From Desmodus rotundus (lineage: Eukaryota; Chordata; Mammalia; Chiroptera; Phyllostomidae), in NCBI RefSeq assembly GCF_022682495.2, contig NC_071391.1, forward strand, positions 107,119,195 to 107,183,194: DNA of 64,000 nucleotides, in the 5' to 3' direction. The notes under the pieces were generated by a model. It was not told the origin of the DNA. It was given only the letters and a program-made list of their open reading frames with translations, and ran no database searches. A program made the translations under genes and the position numbers. Shown here in pieces: positions 33,323-44,779 of this stretch; positions within the stretch are counted from its first letter, which is position 1; each line of letters begins with the position of its first letter.

Positions 33323-34430
33323 CGACTGCCAGTCTCCGTGTTCTCCAAGCTCAGGCAGGACGGGTGGCAAACCATAGCCAAGCCAGGGCTTAGTGAGGCC
33401 ACAGTGACCTCCGATTCTAGTAACTCAACTAGGCCCCTATCTCCCTGTTTATAAAATGGACAAGTAACCATCTAGTAAGTGCTCATTAGATGCCAGCATT
33501 CCTGGCCGGGAGAGAGTGAATCCTCTGGGAGGGTGGGTGCAAGCACCTAGACGCTGGGATCCCAGCACCCACTGCCCTCTGTACACAGCTGCCCCTTTTC
33601 CCTCAACCCCCATCCTCCTTCACAGCCCCTTCTAGGATCCTGAGTGCATAGCAGAAGCTCATTAAATGGAGTAAATTGAGGGGAGAGAGGTGAAAGGAAA
33701 GACACTCGTGAATGTATGACTCAGGCAGAGGCAGAAATGATTAGTGATGATATTTGAGGGGGATAGAAAATTGCTACACAAAACAAACTGTGTTTACTAC
33801 CAGAAAGGAAGCCCAAACAGAACCAGCTAATATGAAACAAAGTAAATTCTGAAAAGGGTACAAAAAGGGCACTGTATTCTTTTTTCTTCTAAAAGATTAA
33901 AACGGTTTAAAAACTAATTCCTTTCTTCTACAAAGAGCACCGTGTCCAACACCTGGAGATGGTCCTGGGAGCACCAGAAGGTGGCCCTACGCCCTACCAC
34001 TTCCTTCCCTCTCCCCACGAAGGTCCTCTGCCTTCTCTCAGGGTAGGGGACTAGGACATCACTGATCTATCTGGTCAGATCCAGACCTTGTCAGTGTCAC
34101 TGGTTAAGACCTGAGTCTTAACCGTCCACAGAACGAGGTGCAACTATCCCAATGCTTACTGCAGCCGCAAGAAGTCTGTATTCTTTAGTCTTCGACCCAC
34201 AGTGCCCAGACCTGGGGGAAGCTGTTGCATAGTGAGGGGAGCAACCACCACGACTCTGTGTGTGTGCTCACTCCCATCATAATGACACGGGGCGCAGGGG
34301 TCATCAGAATAAAGGCAAAGGAAACATTCAAACAAACACAGGTTTGTTAGGGCATGAGATTATCACCTTTTTTAATATAGTGGGGTAGATATTGGCTCTA
34401 CACTTTACAATAAAAATAAATATATAGACA
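33323..34430. other. Unique DNA
   Basis: 33590-33690 has an L2-like end ('GCATAGCAGAAGCTCATTAA'). The remainder is unassigned and contains no supported gene. Confidence 0.4.
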
Positions 34431-34438
34431 CACACATA

Positions 34439-34642
34439 CAGGGTCTGGCAGAAGTAACGCCTGCTTGAGTGTGGTTTAGGGTAATAAAATGGATGTAATA
34501 ATTTATAGTCTTAATTTGAACATCTCACCTAAAATATCATATGGTGTGTGTGAGTATGATGTTGTTATGTGATAGAATTACATACTTATGGTTTTGTAAT
34601 AAAAGATTTTGTAATAAAAAGGGGGCGTTGTTTGTGCTGGAA
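34439..34642. mobile_element. TA-flanked MITE, about 204 bases (Tc1/mariner-like)
   Basis: Left end CAGGGTCTGGCAGAAGTAAC immediately after a TA, right end GGCGTTGTTTGTGCTGG before another TA. The right end is a diverged inverted copy of the left (GGCGTT...TGC shared). The interior is AT-rich and non-coding. TA flanks and size fit a Tc1/mariner-type MITE. The family name is not recognised. Confidence 0.55.
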
Positions 34643-34649
34643 TACATAT

Positions 34650-35050
34650 ATATGGCTTCCAGGATCCACTAGTCATCCTTTGGAATATGTAACTTGCTGA
34701 AAAGCATTATTTTGCCAGGATGGTGAGTGGTAAGAAGTGCAGAGCCCATGGCAGGACCAGTCACCCTGAGACACCAGGGCCTGCTAGCCAGGACTCTGGA
34801 AGAGGGTGTGACCTACCCTGGGGGCTCCAGGGGGAGAAATGGGGGAGATGATAACTACTGAATATAAGGAAGAAATGTCCCCACAAGTGGAGCTGTCCCA
34901 TACCAGAAGTTAACTGCCAAACTCTGATCTCCTGACCTCGCAGAAGTGTGGGGAGGGAAGCATTGAATAATCACCCACCTGCAGGAACTGGGAAGCTCCG
35001 GTGCTTCCAGACCCCACTTCCTAACACTATGTGCTGCAAGATAAAGATGT
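34650..35050. other. Unique DNA
   Basis: No supported feature. Confidence 0.4.
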
Positions 35051-35054
35051 GGTC

Positions 35055-35250
35055 AGCCTTGGCTGGTGTGGCTCAATGGATTGAGCGCTGGCCTGCGAAC
35101 CAAAGGGTCGCTGGTTTGGTTCCCAGTCAAGACAAATGCCTGGATTGCGAGCCAAGTACCAGGTAGGGGGCGCGCAAGTGGCAACCACACATTGATGTTT
35201 CCCTCCCCCCCCTCAAAAAAATATAAATAAAATCTTAAAAAAAAAAAAAG
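35055..35250 (+). mobile_element. VES SINE
   Basis: 'GCTGGTGTGGCTCAATGGAT' A-box region, 'GGTCGCTGGTTTGGTTCCC' B-box region, 'GGGGGCGCGCAAGTGGCAAC', tail AAATAAAATC and A13. Confidence 0.95.
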
Positions 35251-35254
35251 AAGT

Positions 35255-36955
35255 GCTCAGTGGAGGATGGGAGCCTCAAATCCAGATTGCCCAGGACCTG
35301 GACCACCACACCAGAGCTTCCAATCCCATTGGTGCTTCTTGGCCCTGGAAATGGGCCCAAGATAAGAGGGGGAGGCCCTAGAGGGTGGGCTGCCTCCAGC
35401 CTTTTTGTACACCCCAGTACGCCCTACAGATGTCATCATTTTACACCCCTGTCATGAGGGGGAAGGTGAAAAGCACTTCTTCCAGCAGCAAAGAGGAAGG
35501 CACAGCTTCCTACAAAAAGTGGGAAATGTTTTATCAGAAAAAAAGTGTCTTCATAGGAATTGTCTCATCTAGCCTTCCAATCTCTAACTCCAGTTCTCGG
35601 AGATCCACCTGATTGTGTTTCTTTTTCTTCAGGAACAAAAAAGTGCTCCCCTCCCCCAAGACTGACCTAAACATGCTTGGTAACAGTGAGACAGGGAGAC
35701 GAGCCAAGCCAAAGCAAGCGCGGAGGGCCTGCCCGATAGTCAGAAGTACTTGGTCACGCTTCCATATCCTGGCTCATGTTACAGCCGACTTTTGTTTACT
35801 GGCCTACAGATTCTCTTCCTGCCCTTCCCAGCTTCCTATTTTCATTTTCTTCTTTCTCTAGTTACTATTATCTCAGCACACAATGAACACAGACAACAGA
35901 GAAGCAGTGAAAAAACTCAACTAAGTTACTAATGCCGATTACCTGATCCATCTGGAAAACAGAGAATGACGAGCTGACAAAGAACGGGGTGTACCTCACT
36001 GCTATTGATTTGGTTATCTCAAGTCACCCCTCCCCGACAATTCCTCTCTGCGAAGGTTCAAGTCTGTGACCTGTAGGGAAGGAACCAGTTCTCAAAGGTC
36101 CCACTGAAGGGAGGCCAGGCGTTGGGTGCTACTCTGGGGAATTTACACAGATGCACATGGTCAGAAAGAAAACCCAGAACTTAATATTGCATCAAAAGTC
36201 AAGTTATTTTTCAGCCAGTTCAGCTACGCACTTTCAGGAATTAACAATGGGAGGTTAAAGCAGGATTCGAAATGATTTAAACCTGATCCCCCCTCCGAAG
36301 ACCATTGTACAGCTGAGCAGGTGCCCCCATTCACACATTCCACCCTCTCGAGTTTCATGGCAAAGGGCTCCCGACTCCCACACGCCAAGCCAGCCAGCAC
36401 TCAGAGAGCCCAGCGGGAGCTGCCCTGGGCAGGCCCAGGGACAGGGACGGTACGAGAAGCTGTCTGTGCCATGCAGCAGTTCTGGTTTGGTTGAGGCCAC
36501 AAAGCAAGACAACATCAAAGAAGCAAGACCACAGCTCTAAACAAGAAGACATACACTTACAGGTAATAGTTTGAGGTGATAATTTCAAAAAGGCCTGAGG
36601 ATCTGGCCTAATATAAGGCTCCCGAGGAGGAGATGGGTCTGGACAGGGACCAGAAGTGACTCCAACAGTCCAGGTGCCCAGCAGAAACAGCAAGCGGGTC
36701 TGGCTGCAGGTCTGGGAGGCAGACTGTGAAGAAACCAGTGGATTGGAGACAGGGGAGAAACGGGGGCCTCTGATCAGACTCACAGGTCAGGAGAGGAGCA
36801 CTGGAGTCTCACACTGTACACCAGCGCAGACGGTCCACTCTCGGAGTGGATGACAACCAGCTAGATGTGATGTCTGCGCCTTTGCAGATCCTCACACCCA
36901 CCTGGGAGGTGGCAACATGGCTTCCATTTTAGGAGTGAGGGAACCCCATGAGCAT
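35255..36955. other. Unique DNA
   Basis: Contains no clear transposon except a weak MIR-like piece at 36885-36945 ('CATTTTAGGAGTGAGGGAAC'). One exon-like segment (36561-36638) is listed separately. Confidence 0.4.
36561..36638 (-). other. Exon-like segment, minus strand (weak candidate)
   Basis: On the minus strand 'GGTCCCTGTCCAG' precedes 78 bases, symmetric phase 1-1, ending at the near-perfect donor TTACCT|GTAAGTGTATG. The frame would encode PSPPREPYIRPDPQAFLKL then SPQTIT. The exon is more AT-rich than its flanks and uses varied codons, as real exons often do. I do not recognise the protein. Small symmetric Pro-rich exons occur in modular extracellular-matrix proteins, but nothing here identifies one. 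Confidence 0.25.
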
Positions 36956-36957
36956 CA

Positions 36958-37412
36958 GGCCTTTCATTGCATTTCAAAATGACTCAACGGTGGCCAAAAA
37001 GCAGAAAGAACCCAAATGTTCTCCAGCGGATGAGTGGATAAACGAAATGTGGCACAGCCGCACGATGAAATATTATTCAGCAAAAAAAAGCAACAAAGTG
37101 CTGATGCACGCCGCCCATGGACGAACCTTGCAAACACTATGCGAGAAGCCTGTCGCGTCAGCCACATACTGAATGCTTCCATTTATATGACATGTCCGGA
37201 ACAGAGAAAGAAATTCGGTTAGTGGTTGCCCGGGGCTGGGGGAGGAGAGAATGGAAAGTGACGACGTACAGGGTGATGAAAATGTGCTAAATTTACACGG
37301 TGGCGATGGCTGCACAGCTCTGCGAATGTACTAAAAACCACCGACTTGTACCTTTAAAAGGACGGATCTTATGGTACGGGAATTATATCTCAATAAAACT
37401 GTTTCCTTAAAA
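36958..37412 (+). mobile_element. Old L1 3' end
   Basis: 'AAGCAGAAAGAACCCAAATG', 'TGAGTGGATAAACGAAATGT', 'AATATTATTCAGCAAAAAAA', 'GGTTAGTGGTTGCCCGGGGC' and the end 'ATTATATCTCAATAAAACTG' form a continuous L1M ORF2-end/3' UTR. A 74-codon open frame here is a remnant of L1, not a gene. Confidence 0.92.
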
Positions 37413-37414
37413 AC

Positions 37415-38040
37415 TGCCTTGATGTAAGTTTCTCTAAATATATTTGCTAGTCCCCCATCTTCATATAGGAAGTATATTGATTCAACTAAATCTTTATCAG
37501 TAATTCAAGGTCATCGTTTTCATCATCAGTCAATGGGCACCATTCATTAGAATGAAAGTCACCTGCCCCTCACTGAAATGCCTGCAGTGCTCGCTGTCAG
37601 GCCGCCGGCCAACACCTACCTGCTGCCGGGACGCCTGCGCCCCAGCCCCACACTCGCTGCGCCAGGCAAGCCCGTGCTCGTGGTAGCGCTGGGAGGGAGC
37701 CGTCTCAGACAGACACCTGGTGAGGCCCTGCTGCTGAGACCGAACAGAAAAAGGCGGGGAGAAGATAACTTTGTTATCTTCATTTCCCTTTTGAAAGGAA
37801 GATTTATTTGACGAGTTTAATCTTTCTCTGGAGACAAGGTTTGTGTGGGGGAAGTAAGCAAGTTTCAATGTGGGGGACAAAGAGGGCTGGGGAAGGGGGT
37901 CCTACAATTGTAAACCGGGTGGTCAGAGAAGGCCTCACTGCAGAGGAGACAGTCAAACCCAAGGAGGGGAGGGAAGGAGCTGTGCAGTTATAGGAAGAAT
38001 GTTCTAAGTGAAGGGAGCACAGAACAAGTGCAAAGGCCCT

Positions 38041-38043
<3 letters not shown>
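37415..38043. other. Unique DNA, ending in an L2-like fragment
   Basis: 37905-38043 resembles an ancient LINE phrase ('GGTGGTCAGAGAAGGCCTCA' and 'GAACAAGTGCAAAGGCCCTG') common in mammals. The exact family is uncertain. The earlier part is unassigned. Confidence 0.45.

Positions 38044-38132
<89 letters not shown>
38044..38132. repeat. (GA)n tract, about 89 bases
   Basis: Almost pure GA with a single GGG interruption near 38104. A homopurine-homopyrimidine mirror repeat of this length can form triplex (H-DNA). It lies inside the L2-like sequence and produces a long Leu-Ser repeat frame on the minus strand, which is not a protein. Confidence 0.97.
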
Positions 38133-38134
38133 TG

Positions 38135-38625
38135 CCAAGTGAGGGAGCGGAGGCCAGAGGGGTCACGGGGAGGTCAGCTCGGGTCGTAAGAACTCTGGCT
38201 CACCCTGAGAGAGAGGAGGAGGAGTATTACCTCATTATTACTGCAACATCACCTTGGTACGGGAACACCATTCATTCATTACATGGTGTCTGTCATGCAA
38301 CCCTGCTGGGTGGACTTAGCTGGACAGAGAGCTGAGCATGGACACAGAGCTGAAGTAGGAAGTGTCGTGGGGGTCTCCTGGTGGGTACACGCCTGGAATC
38401 TGCCTTCTGGAGGCAACATCAAGGAGATATTTCAAACAGGTCGTGTGGGACAGCACTGCCCGCCTCACAGGGTGGTGCAGGGGGACACACGGGAGCAGTG
38501 AAGACTGAGAAACTGGTCTCCCCAAGGTACTGCCAGCACTGCCAGCACCCAGGCAGTAATAAACGATGCGTTTCAGAGTAAGAAGTGGGGTGGGAGGAAT
38601 GGGAAGGTTATCCCAATGGGATAAA
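38135..38625. other. Unique DNA
   Basis: May include the continuation of the ancient LINE fragment interrupted by the GA tract. No gene supported. Confidence 0.35.
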
Positions 38626-38629
38626 AACA

Positions 38630-38815
38630 GCAGCTACTGAGTACCAGAGACACGAATGTGGGATCTCCAAGCTCTCCTATAAGCTGCCAACGGTGATGTT
38701 ACAATCCCCATTCTATGGCTGACAAGACAGAGACTTGGAAAGGCCCAGAGACTTGGCCGAAGCTGCAAAGCCAGAAGACAGGCGATGCTGGACTCCAAGC
38801 CCAGGCCGGCCTCAC
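38630..38815 (-). mobile_element. MIR SINE
   Basis: 'ATCCCCATTCTATGGCTGAC' and 'GCCCAGAGACTTGGCCGAAG' followed by GCTGCAAAGCCAGAAG are reverse-complement MIR. Confidence 0.75.
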
Positions 38816-39029
38816 TTCATGGCTCGTTCCATGGATCCGACTACAGGGAACTGCTGACAGCAACTACTTCTGAATGACAAGAATGGCTGCTTCGCCTGGA
38901 CTACGTGGAGAGGCCTGGCAGTGCTGGTATTTACCCGCAACAGAAGCTCTGAAGGTTCCTGATGGAGGCAGAACTTCTCAGTAAGGTCTACTGTAGGGCC
39001 CTGTGAGTCGGGAGCACACAACAAGGTTT

Positions 39030-39165
39030 CCAAGCCCAGCTGTTGCCAAAATCACCCCAGGATTCCTTACAGATGCCCAGTCCTGGCCTTTCTGGATCAG
39101 AATATGCAGGGGTGAAGTCCAGGAATCTGCATTTTAAAGCAGAATCCCCACCCCCTGCCATGTAT
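39030..39165. mobile_element. hAT-Charlie MITE fragment
   Basis: 'TTGCCAAAATCACCCCAGGA' and 'GAATCTGCATTTTAAAGCAG' match the worn hAT MITE pattern seen elsewhere in the window. Confidence 0.55.
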
Positions 39166-39169
39166 CTTT

Positions 39170-42100
39170 GACACAATCCTTCCCACAAAGAAAGTCTGAA
39201 AAACCAACTGCTATACTACTCCTTTGGCAAATGGAAACAAAATTTCAAGGTGTGCATTTTCCGAAATGTTCCTAAGCACCAAAAGCTAATGGAATTCTCT
39301 GTGCACAGGCCACCTGCAAGCCCCCTGCTGAGGCTCCAGCCAAGAGCAACCACAAAAGAGCTACCTCTATACCTACTGTGTGCAGGCTTCCTGCACAGGG
39401 AGAAAGGGGAATTTTCAAGGCTCCACTCTGGGAAAGTTTCCTGGGCACCATTCTTCTTTCTAGAGACGTTCAGTGCTAAGACCTGCATGAGAGAGAGGCT
39501 GCTCTGGTTACAGAGAGGAAGGACGAATCAGAGAGCTCCCTCGTTTACAAGAAGGGACGTCTAGAGAGCAGCTGGAAGGTGGTGGCAAAAGCAACCAAGG
39601 AAGAGCTGCTGACTCTTAGCGGAAATCCTGGCTCGTGTTAGAGCCGGGTTTGATGGCAGCCAGGAGCAACCCAAGATTTGGCACTGAAATGAGCAGAGTT
39701 ATTTGCTTCTTCATTTTTTTGTTTTACTATCTTAATTCTCTCACGTTGCTCAATTTTCTTTTGATGAATATGACTCCCCACCCACCCCCGGCCAACCACC
39801 TTAGTCTTATAGTCAGATTGCTCACTTTGTTGAAAATGCTAGACTCGATGCTTCTGAAAATGAGGGTCTCCTATGGACACGTGGTCTCTGCCTCAACCCT
39901 AAGACAGCGCGAATCTGCTCCCCTCTCCACACGGAAGGGAACGCAGTGTAGACACCCCCACTCACTGGCTGAGGCAGTCCTTCCGAGAGCAAACCCTTGG
40001 CCCTTGGGATCTCATCCTCCTCTCTGAAATACTCACCCTTCAAGTCTACCTTGTTAAGCTCTAGAAACAGTTTCAGCTACTTCATCTTTTAATTACAAGA
40101 AAATATTGTTATTTTTCTCCAATTCTGATCTTTCACAGTTATCTCAAAATGAGTTTAACTGACTATCTCATGCTAAAGTAAAAGCTAACCATTGGCTGAA
40201 ACATCTTGACTGCCAGCCCCTTGCATTCTAAGCCAATGACTATTACCCAGGGAGCTGGTAGTTATAAACTCCTGTCTGCTTTGGAAGGGTCTGCAGAGTA
40301 AGAACCCTGACCAGAGTTGCCGATGGGAGCTGGCTGAAGCCACCCCTCAGCTGGTGCTGATGGAACACGTGCACGGCCACTCTGGGTCCCGGGGTGGCCC
40401 TAGTAAAGGAGAAAAGGCTACACACAGAAACGGGACAACACAACATGTTTCGTCTTGTTCACATATGAATGAGTAACACAGAGGACTGATAAGGCAATAA
40501 TACCACCCTGTAACAAACCGTGTTTGATTGTGAGGTGCATGGAAGGAACCATGCCAGCGGGCTAATGTGGAGTTTGGGTCATCAAAGCCGATGCTGTTAG
40601 AAAGGGGACGGAATGTGACGGGGCGGAGTCGGGAAAGGGAGCAGACGCACACTGGTGCAGGGAAGGGGCAGGTTCAGAGACTGTCGAATGACAGGGCTCT
40701 CTCAGCGGGGTGAGGCCAGACGTGGGAGGCCTTGCGAATGTGATTGGGAAGTTTAGACATGGTGTGTGATGTGAAAGGGACCAATGGCTGATTCCCCAGG
40801 AGTGTTGTAAGTTTTAAGATGATGGTGTTTTTGGAAGCTGGAACTAGTATCAATGGGCAGGGCAAGCTGAACGAAGGAAACAGAGGCAGGATGTTACCTC
40901 AGTGAGATTTCTGTCTCAGGACAGTTGCAACCCTGGTCCCTCGACACAAGTTTAGTTTCAAAAATGGTATCTGCAAACAGATTTGAGGCCCTCCTCTGAT
41001 AACCTGCCTGGGGTTGCAGCTCCTAGGTTCTGCCTAACCCCCAGGTCTGCCAGTCATGAATGGCGCTCACACCTGGCAGCACCCGGGCTCCCCCAGTGCT
41101 CTGACACCGTGCTGGCCTCCTCATTTGTGACTAGGTTCTCAGAGTCCTCTGCCAGCCCCTGCAAGGACTGTGGGGCCTCCCAGTCTAAACCACGTTCCCT
41201 CCCTCCCTCCACATCTTCAGTCTTGTGTCCCAACACTTGCTCTTGGGAGCTGGTCTTTGTACCATATACTAGCTCTTCCCACTAGGCAGCCCACGTGGCT
41301 GGAATAAGCCAGGAGCATGGGGAAGTGTGGGGTGGGAGGTGACTACAGGTATGAAGTAGGGTGTTATTTCTGACTATAAAAGTTGGATACCGTGCTGAAA
41401 ACCTTAATCAAAGACACTGAAAAAAACAGCCAATAAAAAATAAAAATAGACACGTGCACTGATATCCCCAAATGGATAAAACCAGGCACAGTAAAGCACT
41501 GTTATCCTGTGTGGCTGGAGACCGGAGTGTTTGGTTTAATCAGATGTCCTGGCTAACTAGGAGGTGGCAAAGACACAGTAAACATGTGACTGGCTTTAGG
41601 CAAAAAATCACCTTAGTTTTAGGTGTGCTCTGGGATTTGTATCAAGTACCTTCCCTTCCACCACGGTAATCGGACCTCACAGCAGCACCAGCAGCGGAGC
41701 AGCTATCATTCCCATCTGGCAGCTGGAAGCCAGGCCCAACAGAGTGGGTGCTCAGCACAGTCAGCTCAGGGGTGCAGGGAAGGATGGGCAGGGCCCCTGG
41801 GCACCTCTTCCCCCGACCCTCACCACGTCTGCCCAGACCCAGCCCTGGCATCTCTACTCCCTATTTGTCTCCTCATCTCTTATAAAGCCTCAAGCCCTGC
41901 CTCTCTCTTCACTCCTTCCCCACCCCATAAAAACACGCTCATCCCAAGCCCTAGACACAGGACAAGTTCCTGCAGAATGCGAGCGCCATCGCCACCTGAC
42001 ACTCCTGGGGCAGGGCTCCAGGTCCAGACAAGACCTTGTGAATGGCAACAACACAGCACCAGGGTCCAAATGCTGCCCGGGCCTCTGAACTCGTGAGTTC

Positions 42101-43095
42101 GCTACCCCAGCCCTGAAGTTGATGGACAGAGCTCTGATTAACAGAACAAGTGATAACGATTCGCCATTCTGCGTGCCTCACAACCAAGGTCAAGAATATG
42201 CCCTATGAACAGTTCTGTATTGCGATTGTGGTGGCGGCTACACAGACCTCCACAGGGAATGAAACTGCACGGGAGAACACACATACACGCACAGTGAAGG
42301 CACGTGAAAGACGGTGGGAACTGAACAAGGCCTGTAATCTGGGTAACAGTAATGTACCGTGGTCGACACTGAGCTGGAGCAGCACGCGGGAAACTGTGAA
42401 GACTTCCCAGGACTCTGATGTACTACTATGTTGGCCGCTACCTGTGAGTCTAATTATTTCAAGAGACAAGAAAAAAGCAAACAGACAAACAAACAAAACC
42501 CAAACCCATAACCCCAATCACCTATACTCAGCCCACTTTCACACCCACGGGGGCCCGTGAGCTGCGTGTTTCTCCAGGCCGCCTGAAATTGGTCCTCGGA
42601 GCCCAGCTTTCATTCCTAACACGGGCAGCTCAGGCACCAGTGCAAGGCTTGCACACTCCAGAGTGACCAAGAAAAGCAAGTCCCAGTGCATTTGGCTCTG
42701 AGAGAAGCAGGCGGAAAACTGGCCAGAGATGGGTACTGGTTTCTCCACGTAGAGCCCACAGGATTGGAAAGGCAGATTTAGGCTGGGTTTCTTCTCAAAT
42801 ATCTACTAATCTCTGACATCTCTGAAAAGAAGACACGTGCAAGTCCATGTGAGTACACATGCACACACATGTACATGCATATACATACATGCACATGCAT
42901 GTGTCCAGACACAGACATACAAACACAGCCTAGCCCCAAGGAGCAAAAAATAAGTTACAAATATTAACTAAGTCAGTGATTTTCAAGACTGTAGTCTGGA
43001 ATTATCTCCATTTACGGGGACAGGAAAGGGCTATTACAAACACAAACCAAAGCTTCCTCTTCAGGGCCACAACCCCCTTGGCAGCCTGGCAGAGC
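39170..43095. other. Unique DNA
   Basis: Four kilobases with little recognisable repeat. 42290-42480 loosely resembles an old L1 3' UTR ('CTGGAGCAGCACGCGGGAAA'), and 42840-42930 is a degenerate CA/TA/TG-rich stretch. Open frames of up to 157 codons at 41623-42096 overlap others on both strands and are not supported. Confidence 0.4.
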
Positions 43096-43099
43096 CTGT

Positions 43100-43230
43100 G
43101 GCTCCCCCTCAGAATGCTATCAACTGCAGAAGTTAAATACAGAGCACTGCAAAGGAAACCCATTACAATAAAATGTTGTTTTCAAAATATTTTTGAATTT
43201 GTTGCTACGGTAACATTTAACGAATGAAGT
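43100..43230. promoter_or_regulatory. AT-rich block with RFX-type X-box (candidate)
   Basis: GTTGCTACGGTAAC at 43201-43214 is a near-palindromic X-box: half sites GTTGCT and GTTACC (on the other strand) separated by two bases. It sits at the end of a repeat-free AT-rich stretch ('CAAAATATTTTTGAATTTGT'). RFX factors bind such sites in ciliary and immune genes. Function here is inference. Confidence 0.35.
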
Positions 43231-43234
43231 GAGA

Positions 43235-43515
43235 CCTAGCAGTATGTTTCAGAAGCACCTTAATTCTGAAGAAGTGATGAGGACTACAATACCTGAGACA
43301 TCTGCGACGACTCTCAACACGCTGTAGAAAGTCTCAGCAGGTCAGTCCCTACCGGTGGCCAGCACAGGTCCTGCTAATACAGTGCGCTTTGTCGTCTACA
43401 TTCATAATCAAAGCAAGTGCAAAATTTCAGTTAGTGACAATTAAACGTCATTTTTGTCTAAGTTTTTGAAGCTCCCCTGAATTCCTTCTGTGGGTCGACT
43501 CGTGTAAGGAAGGTC
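43235..43515. other. Unique DNA
   Basis: No supported feature. Confidence 0.4.
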
Positions 43516-43519
43516 TGGA

Positions 43520-43704
43520 GCCCTGACTGGCGTACTCAGTGGACTGAGCACCGCCGGCCTGCGGACCAAGGGGTTGCCAGGTCCATTCCCAGTCAGGGCA
43601 CGTGCCTGGGTTGCAGGCCAGGTCCCCAGCTGGGGGCGTGCGAGAGGCAACTGATCAATGTTTCTCTCCCTCCTTCCCCCCTCTCTAAAAATAAATAAAT
43701 GAGT
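43520..43704 (+). mobile_element. VES SINE
   Basis: 'GCCCTGACTGGCGTACTCAG', 'CAGTCAGGGCACGTGCCTGG', 'GGGGGCGTGCGAGAGGCAAC', tail AAAAATAAATAAATGA. Confidence 0.96.
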
Positions 43705-44150
43705 AACTATCTGGAGTTCAGCAGTCGATCTACAACTTCCGTGGGAACAAAACCTGCTTCCTCTCCGCACGTTCCCAGTGACACGTACACTCCAAAGAGG
43801 CACCATCACCTGCACAGCCTCCCCCATCAGTTTTCACGAATCCACTCCACCGATGTTTAACATCAGTGCCTGCCTCAGGCCTTCTTCATCTTGGGCAAGA
43901 GAGACCCCCTCATAGCTCACCTTTCCTTTCAGCCTCTCAGCAGCTTCTGCTACTGTGAGGGAATTAGGGGAACTATATCCAACTCAGCAGGGGAGGGAGG
44001 CCTGAACTTAAACCATCACCCTTAAGTGGATCCAGAACCAGAGAGCAGCTGGCCCCGGGCCCCGTGCTCAGACTGATCTGATGCTGGGAGTGGATGACAG
44101 AAAAATCCATGTGTGGCTCCACGCATTAAGGTGGGAGCTTGGATGCCTTT
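43705..44150. other. Unique DNA
   Basis: No supported feature. Confidence 0.4.
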
Positions 44151-44154
44151 GGTG

Positions 44155-44555
44155 AAAGGTTGAGTTGTATGCCTCCAGTAGATAATGTAGAAGTCCGAAC
44201 CCCCAGTTCCTGAGATTTGACCTTATTTCGAGACAGGGTCTTTACAAATGAATAAGTTAAAATGAGATCGTCAGAGTGGCCCTAATCTAATGACTGGTGT
44301 CCTTACAAAAAGGGGAAACTTGGGCACAGACACACACAGAGAAAAGCAGATGTGAAGAGATCCGGGGAGAAGACATCTACAAGCCAAGGAGAGGGGTTTG
44401 GAACGGAACCTTCTCTCACAGCCCTCAGAAGGAACCTGCCCTGCCAACACCTTGGTTTCAGACTTCTAGTCTCCAGGCTGCAAGAGAATAAACTTGTTAT
44501 TTAAGCCACCCAATTTGTGGTGCTTTGTTATAGCAGCCTTAACAAATTAATGCAA
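44155..44555 (+). mobile_element. MaLR LTR (MLT1/MST-type), plus orientation
   Basis: 'GACCTTATTTCGAGACAGGG', 'GAGTGGCCCTAATCTAATGA', 'GGTGTCCTTACAAAAAGGGG', 'CACAGACACACACAGAGAAA', 'CTGCAAGAGAATAAACTTGT' and 'AAGCCACCCAATTTGTGGTG' follow the order of MLT1-type LTRs, ending 'TAGCAGCCTTAACAAATTAAT'-like sequence. It appears to be a near-complete solo LTR. AATAAA in R would be its polyadenylation signal. Confidence 0.9.
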
Positions 44556-44590
44556 CATTCAAAGTCAAATACACGGCCTGAAACAAGAAT

Positions 44591-44776
44591 CTTTTTTTCT
44601 TTTTTTACTCCTCGCCTGAGGATATGTTTATTGATTTTAGGGGAAGGGGAGGGAAGGGGGAGGAGAGAGAGAGAGAGAGAGAGAGAGATCCATTGCCTCC
44701 CATATGTGCCCCAACTGGGGATTGAACCTGAAACCTTTTGGTAATGCTCTGACCAGCTGATCCACCTGGCCAGGGC
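44591..44776 (-). mobile_element. VES SINE, hairpin-tail class, with GA expansion
   Basis: Begins with a T-rich complement of the tail and 'CTCGCCTGAGGATATGTTTA', contains a (GA)n expansion at 44666-44689 and ends 'CACCTGGCCAGGGC'. Reverse orientation. Confidence 0.94.
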
Positions 44777-44779
44777 AAA

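Noticed and set aside
37804..38166. Minus-strand frame with a long Leu-Ser repeat
   Set aside because: A direct translation of the (GA)n microsatellite.
43910..43960. 32-base micro-exon between CACAG and GTGAGC, minus strand
   Set aside because: Too short to judge, and the frame cannot be tested without neighbours.
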